Part shown: positions 1 through 6,514 of the stretch, piece by piece
Layout of the letters: each line of letters begins with the position of its first letter
Numbering within the stretch: position 1 is the stretch's first letter
Source of the DNA: an uncultured Selenomonadaceae bacterium
Lineage (GTDB): Bacteria; Bacillota; Negativicutes; Selenomonadales; Selenomonadaceae
Length of the DNA: 7,810 nt
NCBI GenBank assembly: GCA_905236145.1
Contig: CAJOOE010000159.1
Span: 1-7,810 of the forward strand
Reading direction: 5' to 3'
Program-made: the position numbers and the translations under genes
The notes under the pieces: model-generated
The model's input: only the letters and a program-made list of their open reading frames with translations
Databases searched by the model: none
Told to the model about the DNA's origin: nothing

Positions 1-2
1 TA

Positions 3-1370
3 TTAAATCTTTTCAATAATTTTTTCCATGTGCATACCGTGCGACGCTTTAAATAAAATCGTGTCACCTTTTTCCGCAACTTCGAGAATTTTCTTTGCCG
101 CAGCATCATGATCGGCTGTCGTGAAAATATTTTTCAAACCGGAATCTTTCGCACCCTCCGCAATAAATTTTCCGAGTTCGCCCAAAGTTATCAGAATATC
201 GAAATTGTTTTCCGCAACTTCCCTGCCGACTTCCCGATGAAGTTTTTCCGCAAAATCTCCGAGTTCGAGCATATCGCCCAGAACGGCAATTTTTCTGCCC
301 TTGTAAACTTCCGCGACAGTCTTTATCGACGCAGCCATTGACGCGGGACCGGCGTTGTAAGCGTCGTTTATTATCGTCAAGCCGTCTTTTTCCGAAACTT
401 CAAAACGCATTTTTGAAACGGCAAGATTTTTGAAACCGGCTTGAATTTCTTCAAAACTCAAACCGAGCGACTTTCCCGCCGCAATCGCCGCCAGAGCATT
501 TGACGCATTGTGACGGCCGAGCAGCGGAATTTCAAAATCAATTTTTTCCCCGCCGCAATTCAAAGTAAACTTCGTGGAAGTGTTGCCGACGGAAATATTT
601 TCCGCGACAAAGTCCGCCGGATTTTCCAAAGCGTAAGTCAAAATTTTTACTCCGGGTGCGGCATATTTTTTCATATCGCGAATATGGGGATTGTCGATAT
701 TTAAAATTACGATCCCGCCGGAAGGTATCGCCTCAACCATCTCCGCCTTTGCCCGTGCAATATTTTCAAGCGAACCCAAAATTTCAATGTGCGTTTCGTT
801 GACGGTCGTCACAATTCCGATATTCGGCTTTACAAATTCAGCCAAACTCTCAATTTGCCCGCGTCCCCTCATTCCTATTTCCACGACAGCCGCCCGGCAA
901 TTTTCTTCAATTCCCAGCAAAGTCAAAGGCACTCCGATTTCATTGTTGAAATTCGCGGCGGTCTTTTGAATTTTTCCGAGTCCGCTCAAGGCGGCGGCGG
1001 TCAAATCCTTTGTCGTGGTCTTGCCGTTCGAGCCGGTAATTCCGACGACGGGAATTTTAAATTTGTCGCGGTGAAGTCCGGCAATTTGTTGGTAAGCCGT
1101 CAAAGTATCGTCAACCTTAAAGACAATTCCTTCGACAGGCAAATTTTCCGGTGAACAATTTTTACCGACGACAACGCCCGCCGCACCTTTTTCAATCGCG
1201 TCTTTTGCAAAATTTTCGCCGTTGAAATTTTCGCCCTTCAACGCGACAAACAGAACGCCGTCCGAAATTTTCCGGCTGTCCGTCACAATGTCCTCAAAAA
1301 TCTTTTCGCCGGCAAAGTTTACTTCCGCACCGGTAACTTTCAAAATTTCATTCAATCCGATTTTCGGCAT
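3..1370 (-). CDS. murF: UDP-N-acetylmuramoyl-tripeptide--D-alanyl-D-alanine ligase (MurF)
   Basis: This cytoplasmic Mur ligase adds D-Ala-D-Ala to UDP-MurNAc-tripeptide using ATP, the last soluble step of peptidoglycan precursor synthesis. The protein has 455 residues, the normal family length. The N-terminal substrate domain (about 1-105) carries the DSR motif at 31-33. The central ATPase domain begins with the P-loop GITGSNGKTTTKD (110-122), followed by VVEIGMRGRGQI (162-173), NETHIEILGS (191-200) and LLGRHNASNALAAIA (283-297). The C-terminal domain shows NDAYNAGPASM (335-345), VLGDMLELGD (363-372) and KASHGMHME (441-449). Two motif positions are unusual: G341, where NAN is commoner than NAG, and NETH, where the family usually has a longer N-x-G-x-A-H form. 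The start is ATG, with GGAGG at 1384-1380, 9 nt upstream. It lies 32 bp after sufU, so it is probably the distal gene of a sufSU-murF transcript. The stop is TAA at the window edge. The identification is secure. Confidence 0.97.
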   Translation of the reverse strand: MPKIGLNEILKVTGAEVNFAGEKIFEDIVTDSRKISDGVLFVALKGENFNGENFAKDAIEKGAAGVVVGKNCSPENLPVEGIVFKVDDTLTAYQQIAGLHRDKFKIPVVGITGSNGKTTTKDLTAAALSGLGKIQKTAANFNNEIGVPLTLLGIEENCRAAVVEIGMRGRGQIESLAEFVKPNIGIVTTVNETHIEILGSLENIARAKAEMVEAIPSGGIVILNIDNPHIRDMKKYAAPGVKILTYALENPADFVAENISVGNTSTKFTLNCGGEKIDFEIPLLGRHNASNALAAIAAGKSLGLSFEEIQAGFKNLAVSKMRFEVSEKDGLTIINDAYNAGPASMAASIKTVAEVYKGRKIAVLGDMLELGDFAEKLHREVGREVAENNFDILITLGELGKFIAEGAKDSGLKNIFTTADHDAAAKKILEVAEKGDTILFKASHGMHMEKIIEKI

Positions 1371-1402
1371 TTTAAAAATCCTCCATTTTTACCGGGGAAA
1401 TT

Positions 1403-1828
1403 TTACCGGTGTTGCAAAGCCGTGTCCAGAGTGTGCCAAGCCAAAGTCGCACATTTCACGCGGGCGGGCATTGTGGAAATATTTTTCAGAGCCGCCGCCT
1501 CGTCCAAATCTTCAAGTTCCGAATCGTCGGTAACTTCCCCCTTAATCATAGAAACAAAAAGTTTTGCAAGACGCTTTGCCTCATCAACCGGTTTTCCCTT
1601 CATCAATTCAATCATCATATCGGTTGAGGCTTGCGAAATTGCACAGCCGACACCGTTAAACGCGGCATTTTTTATTTTCCCGTCCGCAATTTCAAGCTCA
1701 ATCGTAATTTCGTCCCCGCAACTCGGATTATGCCCGCGTTCGGAAATCGTCGGATTTTTTAAATTTCCGCGATTTTCTTTGGATTGACTGTGTTCGGCTA
1801 TCAACTCGGTATAAATATCTTCAAGCAA
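1403..1828 (-). CDS. sufU: SufU, Zn-dependent Fe-S cluster assembly / sulfur transfer protein
   Basis: SufU accepts persulfide sulfur from SufS and passes it on for Fe-S cluster assembly in Gram-positive SUF systems. The protein has 141 residues; the Bacillus subtilis member is of similar size. The family Zn-ligand set is visible: C37 and D39 in NPSCGDE, C62 in GVGCAIS, and C126 in RVKCATLAWHTL. The segment at about 78-99 between the second and third cysteines fits the SufU-specific insertion that separates it from IscU. The start is TTG at 1828-1826. An in-frame stop lies at 1837-1835 and no ATG precedes the conserved region, so no other start is plausible. The start overlaps the end of sufS by 8 bp, which suggests translational coupling and shared stoichiometry. 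What it shows about sulfur relay is family knowledge; the motif residues are seen directly. Confidence 0.95.
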   Translation of the reverse strand: MLEDIYTELIAEHSQSKENRGNLKNPTISERGHNPSCGDEITIELEIADGKIKNAAFNGVGCAISQASTDMMIELMKGKPVDEAKRLAKLFVSMIKGEVTDDSELEDLDEAAALKNISTMPARVKCATLAWHTLDTALQHR

Positions 1829-3050
1829 GATGCATCACCTTTCTGACTTTCTGCACCGCCGCGACAAGTCTTTCCACATCTCCGGGCGTGTTGTAGAAAT
1901 AAAAACTTGCACGGCAGGTCGCATTTTGTCCCAAAAATTTCATAAGCGGTTGAGCACAGTGATGACCTGCACGAATTGCAACGCCTTCCGAATCCAAAAT
2001 CGTCGCCACGTCGTGCGGGTGAACGTCTTTTACATTGAAAGTCACAATCCCGATTTTATTGTCCCGCTCCGAATCGCAGCCGTAAAGTTCGACGTAAGGC
2101 AATTTTTTCAATTCCGCAATCGCGTACTGCGTCAAGTCCTTTTCAATCTTTTCAATCTCATCAAAGCCGACTTTCAGCAAATAATCCGTCGCCGCACTCA
2201 AGCCCGCCGCACCGCCGACATTTTGAGTTCCCGCCTCAAATTTTTGAGGAAGTTCGGCAAAAGTCGTATCTTGTTCCGTCACATATTCTATCATATCCCC
2301 GCCGGTCAAGAAAGGAGGCATTTCTTCCAAAATTTTTTTCCGCCCGTACAAAACGCCGATACCCATGGGGGCAAGCATTTTGTGACCGGAGAAGGCGAGA
2401 AAATCCGCGTCAAGGTCTTGAACGTCAACCGGAATGTGTGGGACGGATTGCGAGCCGTCAACCGCGACAATCCCGCCGGCATTGTGAACCTTCGCCGCCA
2501 AAGTCTTTACGTCGTTTTTCAGTCCGAGAACGTTTGAAACTTGGGTAACGGCAAGAATTTTCGTTTTGCCGGTGATTTTTTCCTCAATGTCTTTTTCCGA
2601 AAGATTTCCGTCCGGTGCAAGGTAAATATATTTCAATTCCGCTCCCGTCGCCTTTGCAACCTGCTGCCAGGGGACAAGGTTTGAATGATGTTCGCTTATC
2701 GTCAGCAAAATTTCGTCGCCGGCGTTCAGATTGTGCAGACCGTAAGAATAAGCGACAAGGTTTAAAGACTCGGTTGCGTTTTTTGTAAAAATTACTTCGG
2801 AAATTCCCGGCGAATTTATGAACGCCGCAATTTTTTTTCTCGCGTCCTCGTAAACTTTGGTTGATCTTACGCTGAGTTCGTAAACGCCGCGATGAGGGTT
2901 TGCGTTGCAACTTCCGTAATAACCGCAACCGGCTCTTACAACGCTTTCCGGCTTTTGAGTCGTCGCACCGTTGTCCAGATATGCGATTTGATGACCGTTC
3001 ATCTTGCTCTGCAAGATCGGAAAGTCATTCAAAAAATTTTTGTCCGGCAT
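1821..3050 (-). CDS. sufS: SufS-type (group II) cysteine desulfurase
   Basis: This PLP enzyme converts L-cysteine to L-alanine and an enzyme-bound persulfide that feeds Fe-S cluster assembly. The protein has 409 residues, normal for SufS. Visible landmarks are YLDNGATTQKP (24-34), NATESLNLVA (91-100), SEHHSNLVPW (119-128), the PLP lysine K224 in FSGHKMLAPMGIGVLYG, the catalytic cysteine C365 in RAGHHCAQPLM, and the C-terminal CRASFYFYNTPGDVERL (379-395). The short catalytic loop with RxGHHC identifies the group II (SufS) type rather than IscS. The start is ATG with AAGGGG at 3063-3058, 7 nt upstream. It overlaps sufU by 8 bp. The scaffold genes sufB, sufC and sufD, often adjacent in Bacillota, are absent here and must lie elsewhere if present. 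The identification is secure. Confidence 0.97.
   Translation of the reverse strand: MPDKNFLNDFPILQSKMNGHQIAYLDNGATTQKPESVVRAGCGYYGSCNANPHRGVYELSVRSTKVYEDARKKIAAFINSPGISEVIFTKNATESLNLVAYSYGLHNLNAGDEILLTISEHHSNLVPWQQVAKATGAELKYIYLAPDGNLSEKDIEEKITGKTKILAVTQVSNVLGLKNDVKTLAAKVHNAGGIVAVDGSQSVPHIPVDVQDLDADFLAFSGHKMLAPMGIGVLYGRKKILEEMPPFLTGGDMIEYVTEQDTTFAELPQKFEAGTQNVGGAAGLSAATDYLLKVGFDEIEKIEKDLTQYAIAELKKLPYVELYGCDSERDNKIGIVTFNVKDVHPHDVATILDSEGVAIRAGHHCAQPLMKFLGQNATCRASFYFYNTPGDVERLVAAVQKVRKVMHLA
1836..1840 (-). promoter_or_regulatory. Shine-Dalgarno site of sufU inside sufS
   Basis: AGGTG lies 7 nt before the TTG at 1828 and within the last codons of sufS. It decides in favour of the TTG start, because the only ATG nearby (1835-1833) belongs to the sufS frame. 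Confidence 0.6.
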
Positions 3051-3078
3051 AAATTTTCCCCTTCCGATATCTCATATT

Positions 3079-3118
3079 TTCCGGCTCTGAATTTATACCG
3101 GAATTTTGTTTTTGTCCA
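3079..3118 (-). promoter_or_regulatory. candidate sufS promoter with inverted repeat
   Basis: In the 75-bp gap before sufS, TGGACA (3118-3113) and TATAAA (3097-3092) could be -35 and -10 elements, although the 15-bp spacing is short. The -10 lies between two arms of an inverted repeat, TTCCGG (3103-3098) and CCGGAA (3084-3079), an arrangement expected of an operator. No T-run follows the repeat, so it is unlikely to be a terminator. Alternatively sufS is read from the upstream regulator gene. The promoter call is an inference. Confidence 0.3.
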
Positions 3119-3125
3119 TGAAATT

Positions 3126-5213
3126 TTAAATAAGTTCGCGATATTTTGTCTTGTAAAAATTCTCGAAAATTTTTATCGTTTCGTTTCTGATTTCTTCGCC
3201 GTCACCCTCGTGCAGAATTTCTATAAACCGCCAGCGATCCGGCAAAACCGCCGCAATATGTCCTATCGTTTCAATCAAATAATCTTCGGCATTTTCCGGA
3301 GCAAGCAAGACTATTGCCGTCCGGATTTTATTGTTGTCGGTCAGATAGTCGAAACCTTCTCCGAATTGCAAAATTCCGAAGGCGGCGAATTTTAAAACTT
3401 CGCTCTTGCAATGCAACAGAACCAGATTGCGTCCGGAAATTACCGTGCCGCCTTTTTCCTCGCGTTTCAGGAGTGATTCGGAAAGTTTTTCCGCAACTTC
3501 TCTGTCCCGCCCGACAATTTCGCCGACAAGGTCGCAAGCCTCTTTTATATTTTTTACTTCCCTGCGGACGAAAAAATAATTTCCTATAAGTTCGACGATT
3601 GCACTGCCGTACAGATTCATTTTTTGCAGAGCGTCCGGAAAAGGCAATTTCCTTTCGATCTCCTCCGCACCGGAAAGAAAACTTTTGTTTTGCCGGACAA
3701 GTTCTTTTTCTATCTCTTCGCAATCCGCGTCCGTCAAAGTCGCACTCACCGTCAAGACCGGACATTTTGCACGGGGTATGGGAACGGTTGAAATTATAAA
3801 TTCAAAGTTCCCCGCCGCCTCAAGTTCGGGTGTTATTTGCAAGATCGGCAATTCGTCCACGATCTTCAAAGAGGGAAATTTCTTTTTAAGCCGGCTTGAC
3901 AAGAGTTTTGACGTTCCCATTCCGGTCGGACAGGCGACAATTACACGGTGTTCCGAATTTAAAAATTTTTCGCTGTCGGAAAGAGCCGCACCCAAATGCA
4001 TGGCTATGTAAGCCGTTTCCGCGTCCGGCAATTCTTCTCCGAGTTCCTCCTCAAATTCGACGACGCACTTTTTTGCCAGGTCGAACAGTTCCGGGTAATG
4101 CGTTTTTATTTCGTTGAGCAGAGGGTTGCGAATACCCATATTCATTTTTATTCGGTTTATGGAGGGGGCAAGGTGGTTGAGGAGTCCGGCGAGTAAATTT
4201 TGATCTTTGTCGATACCTCGCCCGGTAATTTTCGCGGCGTTTTTCATTATCCGCTTTGCCGTCCTCACCAGCCGAAAATTATCGGTCATTGAAATTCCGG
4301 CAAGGTTGTTTTCGTTGTAACGCCCGCGAGCGCCGCTTATATGCATTGCAATATAAAAAATTTCGTTCTCCGGCACTTCAATTTCAAATGCGACGGAAAT
4401 TTTTTCGGCAATTTTCTTTGCCGCGTCAAATTCTTTTGAAGTCCGGAATTTTTCGCTTGTTTCCGGATTGAGTTCAAAATTTTCCCCGTTTTTTATCCTG
4501 TTTACCGCAAGTGAGAGGTGGACAACCATTCCGATGAAAGCGTTGTCGGAAAACTTGCAGCCGGAATCGCTTTCAAGTTCGCGAATAATCTTCTCAAGTT
4601 TCTTCCAAATTTCCGGATTGAGGAGTGTTTTAAAAAAATTTGTACCGGGTGAAAAATCTGCCGCATCGTCCAAATTTTCGCCGACAAGCCGCAAGAGTTT
4701 TTCCTCGCCTATATGCTCGTAAATATATCCGACAATCGCCCGCCTCAAATTTTGCTCCGTCCCCAAAACTCCCACGCCCAAACCCGGTTTTCTCAAGAGT
4801 TTCAATCCGTTATTTTTGAAAAGGGAGTCCAATTTATCCAAGTCGTTGCTGATTGTGGATTCGGTGACATTCAAGCCGGCGGAGAGTGCAAAAAGTTTTA
4901 TCGGCTCGCCGGTCTGCAAAAGTCTGCCGATTATGACGGACTGTCTTTCGGCGGGCGTGTAATCTCTTTTTTTGAAAAGTTTGATTTTTTCGGAAAGGGC
5001 CCGGCACTTCACCGGACTGCCGACAACCATAACGCCTGCACCGGATTTTTTTTCGAGTGACAAGCCGAATTTGGTCAATTCTTCTTCGACTTTGGGAAGT
5101 TGCCGCGAAACAGTCTTTGCACTGACTCCCAAAAGCCCGGCAATTTCTCCCGTCGTCACAAATTTTTGTTTGGGGAGCAACAAATTTAAAATTTCGCCGG
5201 TTCTTTGCTCCAT
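3126..5213 (-). CDS. PRD-containing PTS-controlled transcription regulator (MtlR/LicR/ManR type)
   Basis: This is a cytoplasmic transcription activator whose activity is set by phosphorylation from the sugar phosphotransferase system (PTS). The 695 residues read as: winged HTH (about 1-60, with TTGEIAGLLGVSAKTVSRQL at 20-39), second Mga-like HTH (about 85-165, TESTISNDLDKL), PRD1 with H232 and H291, PRD2 with H347 and H406, EIIB-like domain with phospho-cysteine C428 in ACPTGMGTS, and EIIA-like domain (about 530-690) with H601 in LVLLHCKS. All four regulatory PRD histidines are present. In the EIIA domain the usual IPH context is LLH, so H601 is the likely but unproven phosphorylation site. 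The HTH domains make it a DNA-binding regulator, not an RNA antiterminator like BglG itself. The start is ATG with GGGGTG at 5224-5219, 5 nt upstream. No PTS transporter or sugar gene lies beside it, so its substrate cannot be named. It follows the RNA and terminator and lies 75 bp before sufS. Confidence 0.9.
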   Translation of the reverse strand: MEQRTGEILNLLLPKQKFVTTGEIAGLLGVSAKTVSRQLPKVEEELTKFGLSLEKKSGAGVMVVGSPVKCRALSEKIKLFKKRDYTPAERQSVIIGRLLQTGEPIKLFALSAGLNVTESTISNDLDKLDSLFKNNGLKLLRKPGLGVGVLGTEQNLRRAIVGYIYEHIGEEKLLRLVGENLDDAADFSPGTNFFKTLLNPEIWKKLEKIIRELESDSGCKFSDNAFIGMVVHLSLAVNRIKNGENFELNPETSEKFRTSKEFDAAKKIAEKISVAFEIEVPENEIFYIAMHISGARGRYNENNLAGISMTDNFRLVRTAKRIMKNAAKITGRGIDKDQNLLAGLLNHLAPSINRIKMNMGIRNPLLNEIKTHYPELFDLAKKCVVEFEEELGEELPDAETAYIAMHLGAALSDSEKFLNSEHRVIVACPTGMGTSKLLSSRLKKKFPSLKIVDELPILQITPELEAAGNFEFIISTVPIPRAKCPVLTVSATLTDADCEEIEKELVRQNKSFLSGAEEIERKLPFPDALQKMNLYGSAIVELIGNYFFVRREVKNIKEACDLVGEIVGRDREVAEKLSESLLKREEKGGTVISGRNLVLLHCKSEVLKFAAFGILQFGEGFDYLTDNNKIRTAIVLLAPENAEDYLIETIGHIAAVLPDRWRFIEILHEGDGEEIRNETIKIFENFYKTKYRELI

Positions 5214-5268
5214 TTGAACACCCCGCTTTCAGCCGGTCAGTGATATTGTCAATCTCATTAAACAAATG

Positions 5269-5304
5269 AAAAGAGACTGCCGACACCTGCCGGCAATCCC
5301 TCTT
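5269..5304 (-). terminator. intrinsic terminator downstream of the structured RNA
   Basis: Read on the minus strand, 5304-5291 pairs with 5282-5269 over 14 bp around the 8-nt loop GCAGGTGT. Three of the pairs (5302/5271, 5299/5274, 5296/5277) are G-U in a minus-strand transcript. In a plus-strand transcript they would be A-C mismatches, so the hairpin acts in the minus direction. A U-rich run (TCTCTTTTCATTTGTTT) overlaps and follows the 3' arm. It separates the upstream RNA from the regulator gene. Confidence 0.75.
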
Positions 5305-5499
5305 AAAAAAGGGGTCTGAAGAGCCGTATCCTTTAAATGCCTAAACCTGCGAAATTGCAGGTGGGTATCCTAAGTTCGGGTTCTGTTACTTGTCAAGGTA
5401 GCGACAATTATCTATCCGCCGACTCAAATCGGATTCCCTAAATTTTATGTAGGTTAGACATTGTTAAAGTCCTCGCACACTCCGGACGATTCCTTCTCT
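5305..5499 (-). ncRNA. ssrS: probable 6S RNA (RNA polymerase-binding regulatory RNA)
   Basis: A non-coding stretch of about 195 nt has its own promoter and ends in T6 just before a terminator. Its two ends pair as an interrupted rod: GAGAAGG (5498-5492) with CCTTTTT (5312-5306), GTC (5487-5485) with GAC (5316-5314), GAG (5482-5480) with CTC (5323-5321), and CTTTAA (5469-5464) with TTAAAG (5336-5331). Inside are an apical hairpin (CCGA 5432-5429 with TCGG 5422-5419) and a perfect 6-bp hairpin on the 3' side (ACCTGC 5362-5357, GCAGGT 5350-5345). The length, closing rod, open centre and small 3' central-bubble hairpin match the 6S RNA plan. By family knowledge 6S RNA mimics an open promoter and sequesters the sigma-A holoenzyme in stationary phase. 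T-box, RNase P and tmRNA hallmarks are missing. The family assignment is by layout and remembered motif resemblance, so moderately sure; that this is a structured RNA is more certain. Ends are approximate. Confidence 0.6.
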
Positions 5500-5505
5500 G
5501 GCAAG

Positions 5506-5534
5506 ATAATAACACAAAAAAACTTCGTTTACAA
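5506..5534 (-). promoter_or_regulatory. sigma-A-type promoter of the structured RNA
   Basis: TTGTAA (5534-5529) and TATTAT (5511-5506) are separated by exactly 17 bp, close to the consensus TTGACA and TATAAT. Transcription would start near 5499 to 5497. No open frame with a ribosome binding site follows within 200 nt, which supports a non-coding product. The A8T8 tract lies about 60 to 75 bp upstream of the start point and could add a curved or UP-like element. Confidence 0.65.
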
Positions 5535-5558
5535 TACTTGCCGGCACCAATATTTACG

Positions 5559-5574
5559 AAAAAAAATTTTTTTT
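5559..5574. repeat. A8T8 self-complementary tract at the argF stop codon
   Basis: Eight A followed by eight T form a perfect 16-bp palindrome that overlaps the argF stop codon (5575-5573). Tracts of this form are known to bend DNA. It could serve as an upstream element for the RNA promoter or as a weak AT-only end signal for the argDF transcript. No GC hairpin terminator is visible after argF. The function is an inference. Confidence 0.5.
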
Positions 5575-6508
5575 ACCGGTCGCACATCGTCAATGCCATT
5601 ATCGCCTTTTGGGCGTGCAAACGGTTTTCCGCCTCGTCAAAAATCACGTTTGCATTTTCTTCAAAAACTTCGTCGGTAATTTCTTCCCCGCGATACGCCG
5701 GAAGGCAGTGCATAACTATTGCATTTTTCGACGCATTTTTCAAAAGTTCCCGGTTGACTTGGTAGGGGACAAAAATTTTCTTGCGTTCGTCGTGTTCCGC
5801 CTCTTGTCCCATACTCGCCCAAGTGTCCGTGACGACGATATCCGCATCCTTCACCGCCTCAACCGGACTTTCCGTCCAAGAAAGTTTTGCTCCGGTTTCT
5901 TCCGCGTCACTCAAAGCATTTTCATAAACTTCTTCATTCGGCTTGTAATTTTTCGGAGTAGCGACCGCCAAAGTCATTCCCACCTTTGCCGCCCCGTACA
6001 AATATGAATTTGTCATATTGTTTCCGTCGCCGACGTAAGCCATTTTCAGACTGCGGAAATTTTTTCCTTTGTGTTCGCGTATCGTCAACAGATCCGTCAA
6101 TACTTGGCACGGGTGGAGCAGATCCGTCAATCCGTTTATTACGGGAACGTCGGCATATTTGGCAAGTTCGACAACGCGATCATGACCGAACGTCCGAATC
6201 ATTATTCCGTCCAGGTACCGGGACAAGACTCTTGCCGTGTCCTTTATCGGCTCGCCGCGTCCCAACTGCAAATCTTTGTTTGACAAAAATAATCCCGTCC
6301 CGCCGAGCTGAAAAATTCCGACTTCAAAAGATACACGCGTCCGCGTCGAAGATTTTTCAAAAATCATTCCCAGCGTTTTTCCCCGTAAAATTTTATGCGG
6401 TACTCCGGCTTTTTGTTTTGCTTTGAGTTCTGCCGCCAAATCCAAAATTTCAAAAACTTCGTCAACACTCAAATCGTGTATCGACAGCAAATCTTTTCCC
6501 TTCAACAA
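5573..6508 (-). CDS. argF: ornithine carbamoyltransferase (anabolic)
   Basis: The enzyme condenses carbamoyl phosphate with ornithine to give citrulline in arginine biosynthesis; it normally works as a cytoplasmic trimer. The 311 residues match the family length. The carbamoyl phosphate loop STRTR is at 54-58 in EKSSTRTRVSFE, HPCQ is at 132-135, DGNNMTNS at 161-168, TDTWASMGQE with the ornithine-type SMG motif at 227-236, and the catalytic HCLPAYRGEE at 267-276. The SMG and HCLP motifs separate it from aspartate carbamoyltransferase. It starts at TTG 6508-6506, with a second TTG immediately after; the first gives the better 9-nt spacing from the ribosome site. It follows argD by 6 bp, which argues for the anabolic role rather than the arginine deiminase pathway, whose genes are absent here. 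Confidence 0.97.
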   Translation of the reverse strand: MLKGKDLLSIHDLSVDEVFEILDLAAELKAKQKAGVPHKILRGKTLGMIFEKSSTRTRVSFEVGIFQLGGTGLFLSNKDLQLGRGEPIKDTARVLSRYLDGIMIRTFGHDRVVELAKYADVPVINGLTDLLHPCQVLTDLLTIREHKGKNFRSLKMAYVGDGNNMTNSYLYGAAKVGMTLAVATPKNYKPNEEVYENALSDAEETGAKLSWTESPVEAVKDADIVVTDTWASMGQEAEHDERKKIFVPYQVNRELLKNASKNAIVMHCLPAYRGEEITDEVFEENANVIFDEAENRLHAQKAIMALTMCDR

Positions 6509-6514
6509 AATTTT

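Noticed and set aside
1391..1410. Short inverted repeat ACCGG/CCGGT at the sufU stop
   Set aside because: It has only 5 bp with a 10-nt loop and no T-run, so it is not a terminator. It may be chance, as CCGG is frequent throughout the window.
1830..2537. A long plus-strand open frame (235 codons)
   Set aside because: It is antisense to sufS, whose reading frame shows all family motifs, and its translation is rich in Arg and Phe and resembles no family. The same holds for the other plus-strand frames.
5224..5268. A separate promoter for the PTS-domain regulator
   Set aside because: TTGACA occurs at 5252-5247, but no acceptable -10 lies at the right distance. A weak promoter or terminator read-through remains possible.
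4834..5286. A minus-strand open frame of 150 codons overlapping the regulator start
   Set aside because: It is a frame-shifted shadow of the regulator that would also cross the terminator region. The regulator frame carries clear HTH motifs.
5214..5572. T-box, RNase P RNA, tmRNA or SRP RNA in the gap
   Set aside because: I looked for the T-box core, the GAGGAAAGTCC-type RNase P core, a tRNA-like end and the SRP tetraloop. GAGGACTTTAAC resembles the RNase P core only superficially, and none of the other hallmarks is present.
5461..5679. Plus-strand frames over the RNA and the end of argF
   Set aside because: They lack a convincing ribosome site, are antisense to argF, and cover the structured RNA region.
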